NCBI GenBank assembly: GCA_030146875.1
Contig: JASLAX010000076.1
Coordinates: 1-15,919 of the forward strand
Length of the DNA stretch: 15,919 nucleotides
Source: Longimicrobiaceae bacterium
Lineage (GTDB): Bacteria > Gemmatimonadota > Gemmatimonadetes > Longimicrobiales > Longimicrobiaceae
Direction: 5' to 3'
Shown here piece by piece: positions 1-5,920 of the stretch (positions are counted from its first letter, which is position 1; each line of letters opens with the position of its first letter). The notes below the pieces were generated by a model. That model saw nothing but the letters and a program-made list of their open reading frames with translations. It made no database searches and was not told the origin of the DNA. The translations under genes were made by a program, and so were the position numbers.

Positions 1-22
1 GCCGGCGCCGCCGTCGGGGACG

Positions 23-244
23 CTACTCGGCGAGCGCGTTGCTGATCAGCGTGGTCACGATGGGAATCGTGAGCGAGATCGAGATGGCGATGAGCACGCT
101 GCCGCCCTGCGTGTCCATCAGGTCCTCGGTGGTCAGCTCCACGGAGCCGGCCGGGTTCGCCGGAAGGGCCGCGGCCTCGGCGCCGTTCAGGCTGGCGCGG
201 AAGGACGGGTTCTTCCAGGCGCGGATGATCTGGTCGTTGTTCAT
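23..244 (-). CDS. Cysteine-free peptide with a mersacidin/lichenicidin-type (class II lanthipeptide) leader
   Basis: This is a 73-residue peptide. Residues 5-34 (QIIRAWKNPSFRASL, then LPANPAG) match the conserved leader of the mersacidin/lichenicidin family as I know it. An acidic stretch (ELTTEDLMD) and a double glycine at 47-48 follow, the usual cleavage site of a C39-protease ABC transporter. The predicted core is about 25 residues, hydrophobic and rich in Ile, Leu, Ser and Thr, with no cysteine anywhere in the peptide. Lanthionine rings therefore cannot form within it, though Ser and Thr could be dehydrated. I chose the ATG at 242-244 because AAAGGGAGA lies just upstream and the leader begins there; the longer open frame upstream is Arg-rich and looks non-coding. 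No LanM, protease or transporter gene is in the window. Leader identity is strong; what the product becomes is unknown. Confidence 0.82.
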   Translation of the reverse strand: MNNDQIIRAWKNPSFRASLNGAEAAALPANPAGSVELTTEDLMDTQGGSVLIAISISLTIPIVTTLISNALAE

Positions 245-858
245 CGTCGATCTCCCTTTGGGGGGGTGACGTGCCTCTCGGCACGATCGCACGGAGCGGT
301 GCGCTCCGTGACGCCGTCGGGGAGGGCGAGGCGGCCGGCGGATCCCGCGGATCGCCGCCCCGGTCTCCCGGTCGTTTCGGTCTCCCTTTCGTGGGGCGCC
401 CCCGATCCGCGCCCGCCCCCTTCCATCCCCGTTCCGCCCGCGGCGCTCCGAGCGCCGCTCGTCGTACGTTACGTCGGAAACTATGCCCCGCGGCGGCGAG
501 GTCATACCCGCTCGGTACGAGTTGCACGAATCCGGGCGCGACCCGCGTGTTTGGCGGCCTCAGATACCTTTCCCGGCACGGTGGAGTCCTCGTGGGGCGT
601 GCGGAGGCGTGTCGCGGCGTGCCGGCTCCGTCTCGGGAACGCCAAACACCCCCCGCGAAGTCATCGCGGAGGGGATCGGAGTGGTTTCGAAGGTCGTGGA
701 TGGCGCCAACGGCCCCCTCGCAACGCTTCCCTCTTCTGGCGCGTTGGGGTCTTACGCCCGCGCCACCGGCCCACCGCTTGGCGGCACCAACGCCGTAGGC
801 GCGCGACCATGACGCCGTGACCGCGTCTTGCGCCGAATGGACGAGATGCGGCCGGAGG
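245..858. other. 614-bp hairpin-rich intergenic region
   Basis: I see no convincing gene here on either strand. Open frames are Arg/Pro-rich and lack family patterns. The region must hold the promoter of the leader peptide gene at 23-244, but I cannot point to a good -35/-10 pair. It contains several inverted repeats: GCGGCGCTC/GAGCGCCGC at 440-458, a nested pair spanning 547-649, CCGCGA/TCGCGG at 653-669 extended by flanking C and G runs, and CAACGC/GCGTTG at 721-746. Confidence 0.6.
547..674. other. Nested inverted repeats followed by a C/G-rich hairpin (possible structured RNA)
   Basis: GTGTTTGGCG at 547-556 is matched exactly by CGCCAAACAC at 640-649. Inside it, CCGGCACG at 573-580 is matched exactly by CGTGCCGG at 618-625. 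The two pairs are nested, so one long stem with internal loops could form. Directly adjoining is a second hairpin, CCCCCGCGA (650-658) against TCGCGG plus GGGG (664-674), with a 5-nt loop. A transcript of either strand could fold this way. I do not recognise a known riboswitch or small RNA, and chance inverted repeats are common in GC-rich DNA. Confidence 0.35.
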
Positions 859-1260
859 TCAGCGGTGGGAGATGGTGGACCCGGAAGCGGCCACCCAGAG
901 GACGAGCGCGGCGGAGAGGAGGGCGAGGCCGAGCAGGGCCCACCCTCGCGGCCCCTCCAGCCGGTCGCGCCACGCGCCCCGGAGGGCGCCCGCCGCCGCC
1001 AGCGGCCACACCGCCACCCCGCCCAGACGCGCGTGCGCCTCCAGCGACGGGTCCGCGGGCGACACGCGCCCCACCGCGGCGAAGAGCGCGCCCTGGCCGG
1101 TGAGGAAGGCCAGGAGGGCCCCGGCGGCGCCCAGGACCAGCAGCACGCCGGCGAAGCGCCGCCAGGCGGGCCGGCCCGCGGCGGCGCCGGCCAGGTCGGC
1201 GGCGGCGCCCGTCACCAGCAGCGCCACGGGAAAGTGCACGACCAGGAGGTGCGCCGGCAC
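859..1260 (-). CDS. DUF2231 family four-helix membrane protein
   Basis: This is a 133-residue protein with a GTG start at 1258-1260. It begins with HLLVVHFPVALLVTGAAADL, the N-terminal pattern of DUF2231 proteins (His9, Phe10, Pro11), and has four hydrophobic stretches at about 4-24, 36-58, 77-93 and 107-124. A polar loop around 60-76 contains the conserved Glu/His pair (LEAHARLGG). The length is normal for the family. DUF2231 proteins are inner-membrane proteins of unclear biochemistry, sometimes discussed as possible heme or redox carriers; that role is not shown by this sequence. The gene starts 4 nt after the stop of the response regulator gene, so the two are probably co-transcribed. No clear terminator hairpin is visible directly after it. 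Confidence 0.8.
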   Translation of the reverse strand: MPAHLLVVHFPVALLVTGAAADLAGAAAGRPAWRRFAGVLLVLGAAGALLAFLTGQGALFAAVGRVSPADPSLEAHARLGGVAVWPLAAAGALRGAWRDRLEGPRGWALLGLALLSAALVLWVAASGSTISHR

Positions 1261-1264
1261 CGCG

Positions 1265-1924
1265 TCAGCTCGCCGCGGCGGCGAGCAGCCCCCGGTCCAG
1301 GGCGAATCGCACCAGCTCGCTTCGGTGGCGCAGGTCCAGCTTGTCCATCACGCGCTGGCGGTACGTCTCCACGGTCTTGTGGCTCAGGTGCAGGCGCCCC
1401 CCGATCTCGGTGGACGAGAAGCCCTCCGCGGTGAGCGTGAGCACCTCGCGCTCGCGGGCGCTCAGCAGGTTCACGGGGTCCGCCGGGCGCTCGGGCTCCC
1501 GGCCGCCGCGCACGCTCCGGATCAGCATGCGCGTGGCGCTGGGGTACAGGAACACGTCGCCGCCGGCCACCACGCGGATGGCGTCCAGCAGGTCGTGGTC
1601 GGCGGAGTGCTTGGTCACGTATCCGCTCCCGCCGGCGTCCAGCACCGGCATCAGGTACTCGCGCTCCGCGTGCAAGGTCAGCACCAGCACCCGCGCGCCC
1701 GTCCCCTGGGCGATGCGCCGGGTGGCCTCCAGCCCGCCGCAGCCGGGCATGCTCAGGTCCATCAGCACCACGTCGGGGCGCAGCTCCAGCGCCTTCTCCA
1801 CCCCCTCCTCTCCCGTGGCGGCCTCGCCCACCACCTCCACGTCGGGCTCGGAGGCGAGCAGGGCGCGCAGGCCGGCGCGCATCAGCGCGTGGTCGTCCAC
1901 CAGGAGCACGCGGATCGGGTTCAT
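1265..1924 (-). CDS. NarL/FixJ-type response regulator (receiver + LuxR-type HTH)
   Basis: This is a 219-residue two-domain regulator. The receiver domain (about 4-118) has the acidic pair Asp10/Asp11, the phospho-acceptor Asp56 in VVLMDLSMPG, Thr83 and Lys105, so all the phosphotransfer residues are present. The C-terminal LuxR-type helix-turn-helix spans about 152-210 (LLSAREREVLTLTAEGFSS, then HLSHKTVETYRQRVMDKL). The ATG at 1922-1924 is preceded by a strong GGGGAGG Shine-Dalgarno at 6-nt spacing. No partner histidine kinase is in the window, so the signal is unknown. Its neighbours are a NO/redox-type cluster upstream and a DUF2231 protein downstream. It may control that cluster, as NarL-type regulators often do for nitrogen-oxide metabolism, but the proposed link rests on position only. 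Confidence 0.93.
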   Translation of the reverse strand: MNPIRVLLVDDHALMRAGLRALLASEPDVEVVGEAATGEEGVEKALELRPDVVLMDLSMPGCGGLEATRRIAQGTGARVLVLTLHAEREYLMPVLDAGGSGYVTKHSADHDLLDAIRVVAGGDVFLYPSATRMLIRSVRGGREPERPADPVNLLSAREREVLTLTAEGFSSTEIGGRLHLSHKTVETYRQRVMDKLDLRHRSELVRFALDRGLLAAAAS

Positions 1925-2054
1925 CGGTACCTCCCCGGGCGATCGTTTTCCGCCGGCGGTCGCGGCGGTGGGTGTCTCTCCGGAAAAGATGGGGACTTCC
2001 CTCGCCCGGCGGTGCCGGGAAGACTGCGCGAGCCGGCGCGGCCCCCGGCCGACG
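1925..2054 (-). promoter_or_regulatory. Leader region of the response regulator gene
   Basis: About 130 bp lie between the hairpin after the cupin gene and the regulator ATG. The region contains a short perfect hairpin (CCCGGC, loop GGT, GCCGGG at 2005-2019) and ends in the strong Shine-Dalgarno. Because a hairpin closes the upstream operon, the regulator probably has its own promoter here. I could not identify a convincing -35/-10 pair. Confidence 0.3.
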
Positions 2055-2082
2055 CCCCTGTGGGAGATCCTCCCGACAGGGG
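2055..2082 (-). terminator. Hairpin after the cupin gene
   Basis: CCCCTGTGGGAG at 2055-2066 pairs with CTCCC-G-ACAGGGG at 2070-2082, a 12-bp stem with one bulged G and a 3-nt loop. It starts about 20 nt after the cupin stop on the minus strand. It has no T run, so it may act as a Rho-independent-like terminator, a pause site or an mRNA 3'-end stabiliser. Confidence 0.6.
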
Positions 2083-2101
2083 CCGGGTGATGGCCTCCCC
2101 G

Positions 2102-2413
2102 TCAGCCCGGGGCGGGCGTCAGCATCGCCAGGAACTTCAGCGCCTCGCCCGCGTCGGCGTCGATCGCGTGCGTCTCGCGGGGGCGGTAGATGGCGGTGCC
2201 GCCGGGGCCGAGCAGCACGTCGCCCTCGTCTCCCCGGAAGGTCCCCCGCCCCTCCACCACGTGGACGGTCACCGTGGAGCCGTTGTTGTGCGGGGGGATG
2301 CGCTGACCGGGCAGGAGGTGGAACGCCACCACGCGGACGCTGGTCTCGTCGTGCAGGATCGAGGTCGTGGGGCGCTCGGCGCGCGACGGGGGGAATTCGG
2401 CCAGGACGTTCAT
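2102..2413 (-). CDS. Small single-domain cupin protein
   Basis: This is a 103-residue protein with one cupin barrel. Motif 1 is degenerate (LLPGQRIPPHNNGSTVTVHV, about 53-72), with His62 and a later His70 as candidate metal ligands. The second motif includes GDVLLGPGGTAIYRPRETHA, with His91. Stand-alone cupins of this size next to ScdA_N/DUF542 proteins occur in nitrogen-oxide and anaerobic redox loci, where their function is not well defined. The ATG at 2411-2413 overlaps the stop of the upstream ScdA_N gene as ATGA, which implies translational coupling; the longer open frame upstream of this ATG is a shadow of that gene. It is the last gene before a strong hairpin. Confidence 0.85.
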   Translation of the reverse strand: MNVLAEFPPSRAERPTTSILHDETSVRVVAFHLLPGQRIPPHNNGSTVTVHVVEGRGTFRGDEGDVLLGPGGTAIYRPRETHAIDADAGEALKFLAMLTPAPG

Positions 2414-2628
2414 GCGTCCGCCTTCGCCACGGAGGCGAGCTCGGCGAGCAGGCGGGGGAGGTCGGCGCCGTCCCGCTCGGCGGCGTCCGCCAGCGAGGCG
2501 GCGCCTCCGCAGCACGCGTCGATGCCGTGCGCGTTGAACACGGCCACGGTCAGCGGGAAGCGGCGGATGGTGTCGTTCACGGTCGCCTGCGGCGAGAGCC
2601 GTGCGGGGGCGGCGGGAGTCGCGGTCAT
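2410..2628 (-). CDS. ScdA_N / DUF542 domain protein (RIC N-terminal type)
   Basis: This 72-residue protein consists almost entirely of the DUF542 (ScdA_N) domain. The signature is QATVNDTIRRFPLTVAVFNA followed by GIDACCGG, with the vicinal Cys39-Cys40 pair. In ScdA/YtfE/RIC proteins this short domain precedes a di-iron hemerythrin-like domain that repairs iron-sulfur clusters after nitric oxide or oxidative damage; here the hemerythrin part is absent. Free-standing DUF542 proteins are known next to denitrification and NO-detoxification genes, and a [Fe-S]- or NO-related role is inferred. Both ends overlap neighbours by four bases (ATGA), so the gene is locked into the operon. Confidence 0.88.
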   Translation of the reverse strand: MTATPAAPARLSPQATVNDTIRRFPLTVAVFNAHGIDACCGGAASLADAAERDGADLPRLLAELASVAKADA

Positions 2629-3095
2629 GGGGTCGCTCCGGCGGTACGGGGAGAAGGGCGGCGCAGGGTGGCGGGCGAGACCATGGGCCCGCCCGCGGGC
2701 ACGGCCGCGTCCAGCGTGCGCCACAGGTTGAAGACGAACGTCAGCGCCCCCGCCGCGCTGGCCACGGCGCCCGCGGCCAGGAGGGGCGCGCCGTGCGCGG
2801 GGGCGTGAACGCGCAGGGCGAACCCGGCCACCATGGCGGCCAGCCCGGCGTTCGCCACCCACAGGTGCGCCGCCGCCAGCCGCCGCGAGTGCAGCGGCGC
2901 GCCCGCGAAGCGGGGGATGACGTGATAGGCCACGCCGAAGATCATCATGCTCACGAACCCCAGCAGGTTCGCGTGCACGTGGGCGGGCCGGAAGGCCACG
3001 AACGCGGGGCGCACCGCCATGGCGACCCCGATGGCGACTCCCACGGCCAGCCAGGCCAGGGAGGCGCGGATGAACCTGCGGACGAACGGCTCCAC
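2625..3095 (-). CDS. Small heme-copper-oxidase-subunit-I-like membrane protein (second copy)
   Basis: This is a 156-residue membrane protein with a GTG start at 3093-3095. It has about four hydrophobic segments (12-28, 42-62, 73-93 and 100-125). The key stretch AHVHANLLGFVSMMIFGVAY followed by HVIPRFAG (His39, His41, His58, Pro61) resembles the metal-binding helices of CcoN/NorB-type heme-copper oxidase subunit I, but the protein is far too short to be a complete oxidase. Such mini-CcoN proteins recur in NO-related clusters. It is a paralogue of the protein at 3322-3777: the N-terminal patterns VRRFIRASLAWLAVGVAIGV and VRRFLKTGIAFLFVGVALGL align directly. Its stop overlaps the ScdA_N start. 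Heme or NO binding is inferred. Confidence 0.8.
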   Translation of the reverse strand: MEPFVRRFIRASLAWLAVGVAIGVAMAVRPAFVAFRPAHVHANLLGFVSMMIFGVAYHVIPRFAGAPLHSRRLAAAHLWVANAGLAAMVAGFALRVHAPAHGAPLLAAGAVASAAGALTFVFNLWRTLDAAVPAGGPMVSPATLRRPSPRTAGATP

Positions 3096-3137
3096 GTGGG
3101 CTCCGATCTCTGTTCGTTCTCGTCGAGGGCCGGCGCC

Positions 3138-3325
3138 TCACCCACCGCGGGCCAGGCGCACGGCCGCGATCACCAGCACGATCCCCACGGCGGCGTTCAG
3201 GCGCGCCAGCCACGCGGCGCGCCCACCGCGGCCAGGAAGAGCATCCCGCCCAGCCACAGGAACGCGGCCAGCACGTGCGCCGTCACGTTGGCCAGGTAGA
3301 GCGCGCGCAGGGTCTCCGGGCTCAG
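3138..3325 (-). pseudogene. Remnant of a CopD-like membrane protein gene with an internal deletion
   Basis: The reading frame starting at 3325 gives SPETLRALYLANVTAHVLAA then FLWLGGMLFLAAVGAP, the typical first helix of a CopD/DUF4149-like membrane protein. It then runs out of frame and stops at 3197. In the next frame, 3138 to about 3212 encodes WLARLNAAVGIVLVIAAVRLARGG and a stop, the typical last helix of the same kind of protein. The middle of a roughly 150-residue protein is missing. The octamer GGCGCGCC occurs at 3200-3207 and again at 3216-3223, at the junction. The expected ATGA overlap with the upstream gene reads CTGA here, so even the start codon is doubtful. The gene is very likely non-functional, or makes only a 42-residue peptide. 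Confidence 0.7.
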
Positions 3326-3777
3326 AAGCGCTCCCCCTTCGCCTCGCGCAGGGCGCTGCCCACCGGGCGGATGCGCGACCACATCGCCCAGAAGTAGATG
3401 GCCAGGCCCGCCGCCTGCCCGGTCCCGCCCGCCAGCACGATCCACCCCGCTCCCGGCACCTCGGTCCACCCCCGCGCCGCCTCCGCCGCGACCCGCAGTG
3501 CCGTCGCCGCCGTGAGCGTCCAGTACGCGGCGGCGATGCGGCCGGGGGTGTAGCGCGGGTCGTCCTTCTCCGGCCGGGGGAAGAGCCAGAGCGCCACGCC
3601 CAGGATCAGGAACATGACGAACCCCGCCATCACCGCGTGGGCGTGGGCGGAGACCAGCGACGGGTGCGGCGCGATGCCGAACGCCTCGCGCCGCACCATC
3701 ATCGCCAGGCCCAGGGCCACGCCCACGAACAGGAAGGCGATCCCCGTCTTCAGGAAGCGGCGGACGGCGGTGTGCAC
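3322..3777 (-). CDS. Small heme-copper-oxidase-subunit-I-like membrane protein (first copy)
   Basis: This is a 151-residue membrane protein with a GTG start at 3775-3777. Four hydrophobic segments are visible (about 12-28, 44-65, 79-95 and 109-130). SAHAHAVMAGFVMFLILGVA followed by LWLFPRP (His45, His47, Pro67) is the same motif block as in the downstream paralogue, though the third histidine is replaced by Trp/Leu here. It resembles the His-containing helices of cbb3-type oxidase subunit I but is only a fragment of that fold. It heads the recognisable part of the cluster, followed at once by the broken CopD-like gene and then its own paralogue, which points to an old tandem duplication. The role is inferred from neighbours as NO or low-oxygen redox stress. 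Confidence 0.8.
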   Translation of the reverse strand: MHTAVRRFLKTGIAFLFVGVALGLAMMVRREAFGIAPHPSLVSAHAHAVMAGFVMFLILGVALWLFPRPEKDDPRYTPGRIAAAYWTLTAATALRVAAEAARGWTEVPGAGWIVLAGGTGQAAGLAIYFWAMWSRIRPVGSALREAKGERF

Positions 3778-3781
3778 GGGG

Positions 3782-4027
3782 CTACGCGGCCGGAGGAAGG
3801 ATCAGCCGCCCCACGTCCGCCGCCGGGCGGGCCGCTCCGGCGGAGGAGGAGCGGGTCGAGACCCCCCGCCGGGGCGGCGGGGGACGCGAATGGAGGCGGA
3901 GCGGCGGGAAGGACGAGCGCGGCGGCGCCGCCGAGGCGTCGGGGGCCGTCCCTCGCGTCGGCGGGAGGCCGGAGAGGCATGGACGCGCGCCGGAGAGGGC
4001 CGGGTCCGAGATCGCCGCTGCGTGCAT
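3782..4027 (-). CDS. Hypothetical 81-residue Pro/Ala-rich protein (uncertain)
   Basis: This frame has an ATG at 4025-4027 with GGAGG eight bases upstream. Third codon positions are almost all G or C, and it ends 4 bp before the GTG of the membrane protein at 3777, the spacing expected of an operon gene. Against it, the sequence is low-complexity (many Pro, Ala, Arg and Ser), has no recognisable domain, signal peptide or membrane helix, and GC-rich DNA readily makes such frames. An internal hairpin (CCCCCGCC at 3863-3870 against GGCGGGGG at 3876-3883) lies within it. If it is not a gene, this stretch is the promoter region of the cluster. Confidence 0.3.
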   Translation of the reverse strand: MHAAAISDPALSGARPCLSGLPPTRGTAPDASAAPPRSSFPPLRLHSRPPPPRRGVSTRSSSAGAARPAADVGRLILPPAA

Positions 4028-4104
4028 CGCCGTCGCCTCCGTCGCGCGGGGCGCGGCGGGCGGGCCGGGGCGGCCCGCGGGCGCGGCGCCCGGATGACGG
4101 AAAG

Positions 4105-4559
4105 CTACGGATCGCCCCCCGCCGCGTCAGCCGGAGAAAAGGGGGCAGGCCGGGAGGGTAGGTTCCCCCTCCGTCGTGGGGAGATCCCCCCACGCGCCTT
4201 CCCGGGAGCGCGCACGGAGCCGATCCGGAGCGCCTCCTCCAGCAGCGCACGGAGGGCCTCCTCCGGCACGGGGTCGCCGGGGCGGATCACCACGTGGCGC
4301 GTCCGCCGGCCGGTGCCCTCCAGCAGGTCCTGGGGCTCCGCCAGCAGCGTCCCCCGCTCGAACGGCAGGCGCACGTGGTCCGCCTGGGGAACATCCCGCG
4401 GACGTAGCCGGCCTGCGCGTCGCGCCACCCGATCCCCTTCCACACCGGGTACGCGCGCTCCTCCGCCTCCGGCATCCACCCCCGCAGCAGGCGCCGCAGC
4501 ACGTCCGCCGTCTCCCGCACGGGCGCCGGGAAGGGGGCCAGCACCTCCGCCGGCGTCAC
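4105..4559 (-). pseudogene. DUF1801 family gene broken by a single-base frameshift
   Basis: The N-terminal half starts at a GTG (4557-4559) and reads VTPAEVLAPFPAPVRETADV, then WMPEAEERAYPVWKGIGWRD and GYVRGMFP. At the G run 4386-4389 (a C run on the coding strand) the frame breaks. The next frame continues with ADHVRLPFERGTLLAEPQDL and LEGTGRRTRHVVIRPGD, the normal second half of DUF1801 proteins. Adding one C to the run restores one continuous protein of about 150 residues. DUF1801 proteins are small soluble proteins of unknown function related to YdhG. The start overlaps the stop of the YeiH-type gene as GTGA, so both belong to one operon. The break is either a true recent frameshift or a homopolymer sequencing error; the intact reading on both sides favours error or very recent loss. 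Confidence 0.8.
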
Positions 4560-5533
4560 GGCACCCACCGCACGACGGCCAGGAGGGAGAGCGAGCCCAC
4601 CACCGCCCAGAGCAGCAGCCCCTGCACCATGGGCCGCAGGCCCACCGCCCGCAGCGTGGCCCGCGTGAGCCCCGCGCCGATCAGGAACAGGCACAAGACC
4701 AGGCCGGTGCGGGCCAGCCGGGCGAGGAGGTCCAGCACGGGCGCCGCCTGGGCCGGGAGCAGCGAGCGCGCGACGGCCGCGAGAAGGAAGAGGCCGATGA
4801 ACCAGGGGAGCTTCACCGCCGGGCGCCCCTCGTCCGCGCCGGCGCGGGAGCGGGCCCAGGCGGCGGCCGCCAGCGTGAGCGGGACGATCCAGAGCGCGCG
4901 CGCCAGCTTGAGCACCGTCGCCGTCTCCAGCGCCGCCGGCCCATACACGGAGGACGCGCCCACCACGGACGACGTGTCGTGGATGGCGATGGCCGCCCAG
5001 ACGCCGAACTGCGTCTGCGTCAGCGCCAGGGCGTGGCCCACGAAGGGAAAGAGGTAGAGGGCGACGGAGTTGAGGACGAACACCGTGGCCAGCGCCACCC
5101 CCATCGCCTCCGCCCGCGCGCCGATGGCGGGCCCCACCGCCGCGATGGCGCTCCCCCCGCAGATGCTCGTTCCCGCCGTGACCAGCGCGGACGTGTCGCG
5201 GTCCACCCGCAGCCAGCGGCCCAGGAGGATGCCCAGCGCGAGCGTCGCCAGGATCCCCGCCACCGTCCACCCGATCCCGGCCGCGCCGGCGCGCACGACG
5301 GCGCCCAGCGGCATCCCGAACCCCAGCCCCACCACGCACGCCTGCAGGAGCAGCTTCGCCGCCTTCGCGCTCTGCTTCGCGAACGGGTTCCCCAGCGTCA
5401 GCGCCAGCCCGGCCCCCAGGGCGAGCGCCAGCGGCGGCGACGCCCACCGGGTGAGCGAGAACGCCGCGAGCAGGAGGAAGAGCGCCCGCGCCGCCGGCGA
5501 CGGGGCGGAAGCGGGAACGGCGGCGACGGACAT
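4556..5533 (-). CDS. YeiH/YadS-type UPF0324 family permease (putative sulfate/sulfonate exporter)
   Basis: This is a 325-residue integral membrane protein with about ten hydrophobic segments. It carries the family signatures GTSICGGSAIAAVGPAIGA (121-139) and HDTSSVVGA (185-193), plus GFGMPLG at 71-77. The length is normal for the family, which is annotated as putative sulfate exporter; transport has rarely been shown and the substrate here is unknown. I chose the ATG at 5531-5533 because the conserved protein begins soon after it and the upstream frame is Arg-rich and unlike a protein. No clear Shine-Dalgarno precedes it. A DUF1801 gene follows with a 4-base overlap. Confidence 0.9.
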   Translation of the reverse strand: MSVAAVPASAPSPAARALFLLLAAFSLTRWASPPLALALGAGLALTLGNPFAKQSAKAAKLLLQACVVGLGFGMPLGAVVRAGAAGIGWTVAGILATLALGILLGRWLRVDRDTSALVTAGTSICGGSAIAAVGPAIGARAEAMGVALATVFVLNSVALYLFPFVGHALALTQTQFGVWAAIAIHDTSSVVGASSVYGPAALETATVLKLARALWIVPLTLAAAAWARSRAGADEGRPAVKLPWFIGLFLLAAVARSLLPAQAAPVLDLLARLARTGLVLCLFLIGAGLTRATLRAVGLRPMVQGLLLWAVVGSLSLLAVVRWVP

Positions 5534-5920
5534 GGGAGCTCGCGGCGGGGGCGGGGGTCGGAGAACGTGCACAAGATGGCGCCGCGGCGCCCCGCCGTCG
5601 ACCCCGGTGTCACCCGCGGGGCTTCCGGGCCGGCCTTCTTCCCGGCGGACCGACACGCCGTCGTCGGCTGCCCCGGACGGAGGCACCCGCCGGTCCCGCG
5701 CTCCTCGATCCAGGCGGTCGTGCGACGCCGCCCGGTGCTCGACACCGTTCCCGTCCAGGAGCGCGTGCTGAATCTCCGCGGCGGCGGGCTCGTAGTCATG
5801 CGGGACGCGCACCTCCGCGCGCCGCCGGAGAACGAGAACGTGGACGGCGCCACGAACGCGCCGCATCTTGGGAGCCATCACGACCGGGACCTCCCCTCCC
5901 CTTCCCCCTCGATTCCCCCC
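5534..5920. other. 387-bp gap between divergent genes, possibly partly coding
   Basis: The gap separates the divergent permease gene and the plus-strand membrane protein gene. An open plus-strand frame from the ATG at 5576 is in phase with the gene at 5921 and has very G/C-biased third positions up to about 5860 (for example DTVPVQERVLNLRGGGLVVM). I do not recognise it. It could be an N-terminal extension, a gene fragment or chance. Bases 5888-5920 form a pyrimidine-rich tract that looks non-coding. No -35/-10 pair stood out. Confidence 0.35.

Noticed and set aside
245..505. N-terminal extension of the leader peptide gene to 505
   Set aside because: The extra residues are Arg-rich and unlike a leader, while the ATG at 242-244 has a good Shine-Dalgarno and begins the family pattern.
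547..649. Known riboswitch (cobalamin, TPP, FMN or similar)
   Set aside because: The conserved core motifs of these classes are not present; only nested inverted repeats are seen.
872..2731. A 619-residue plus-strand open frame
   Set aside because: It lies antisense to the DUF2231, response regulator and cupin genes and is a composition shadow.
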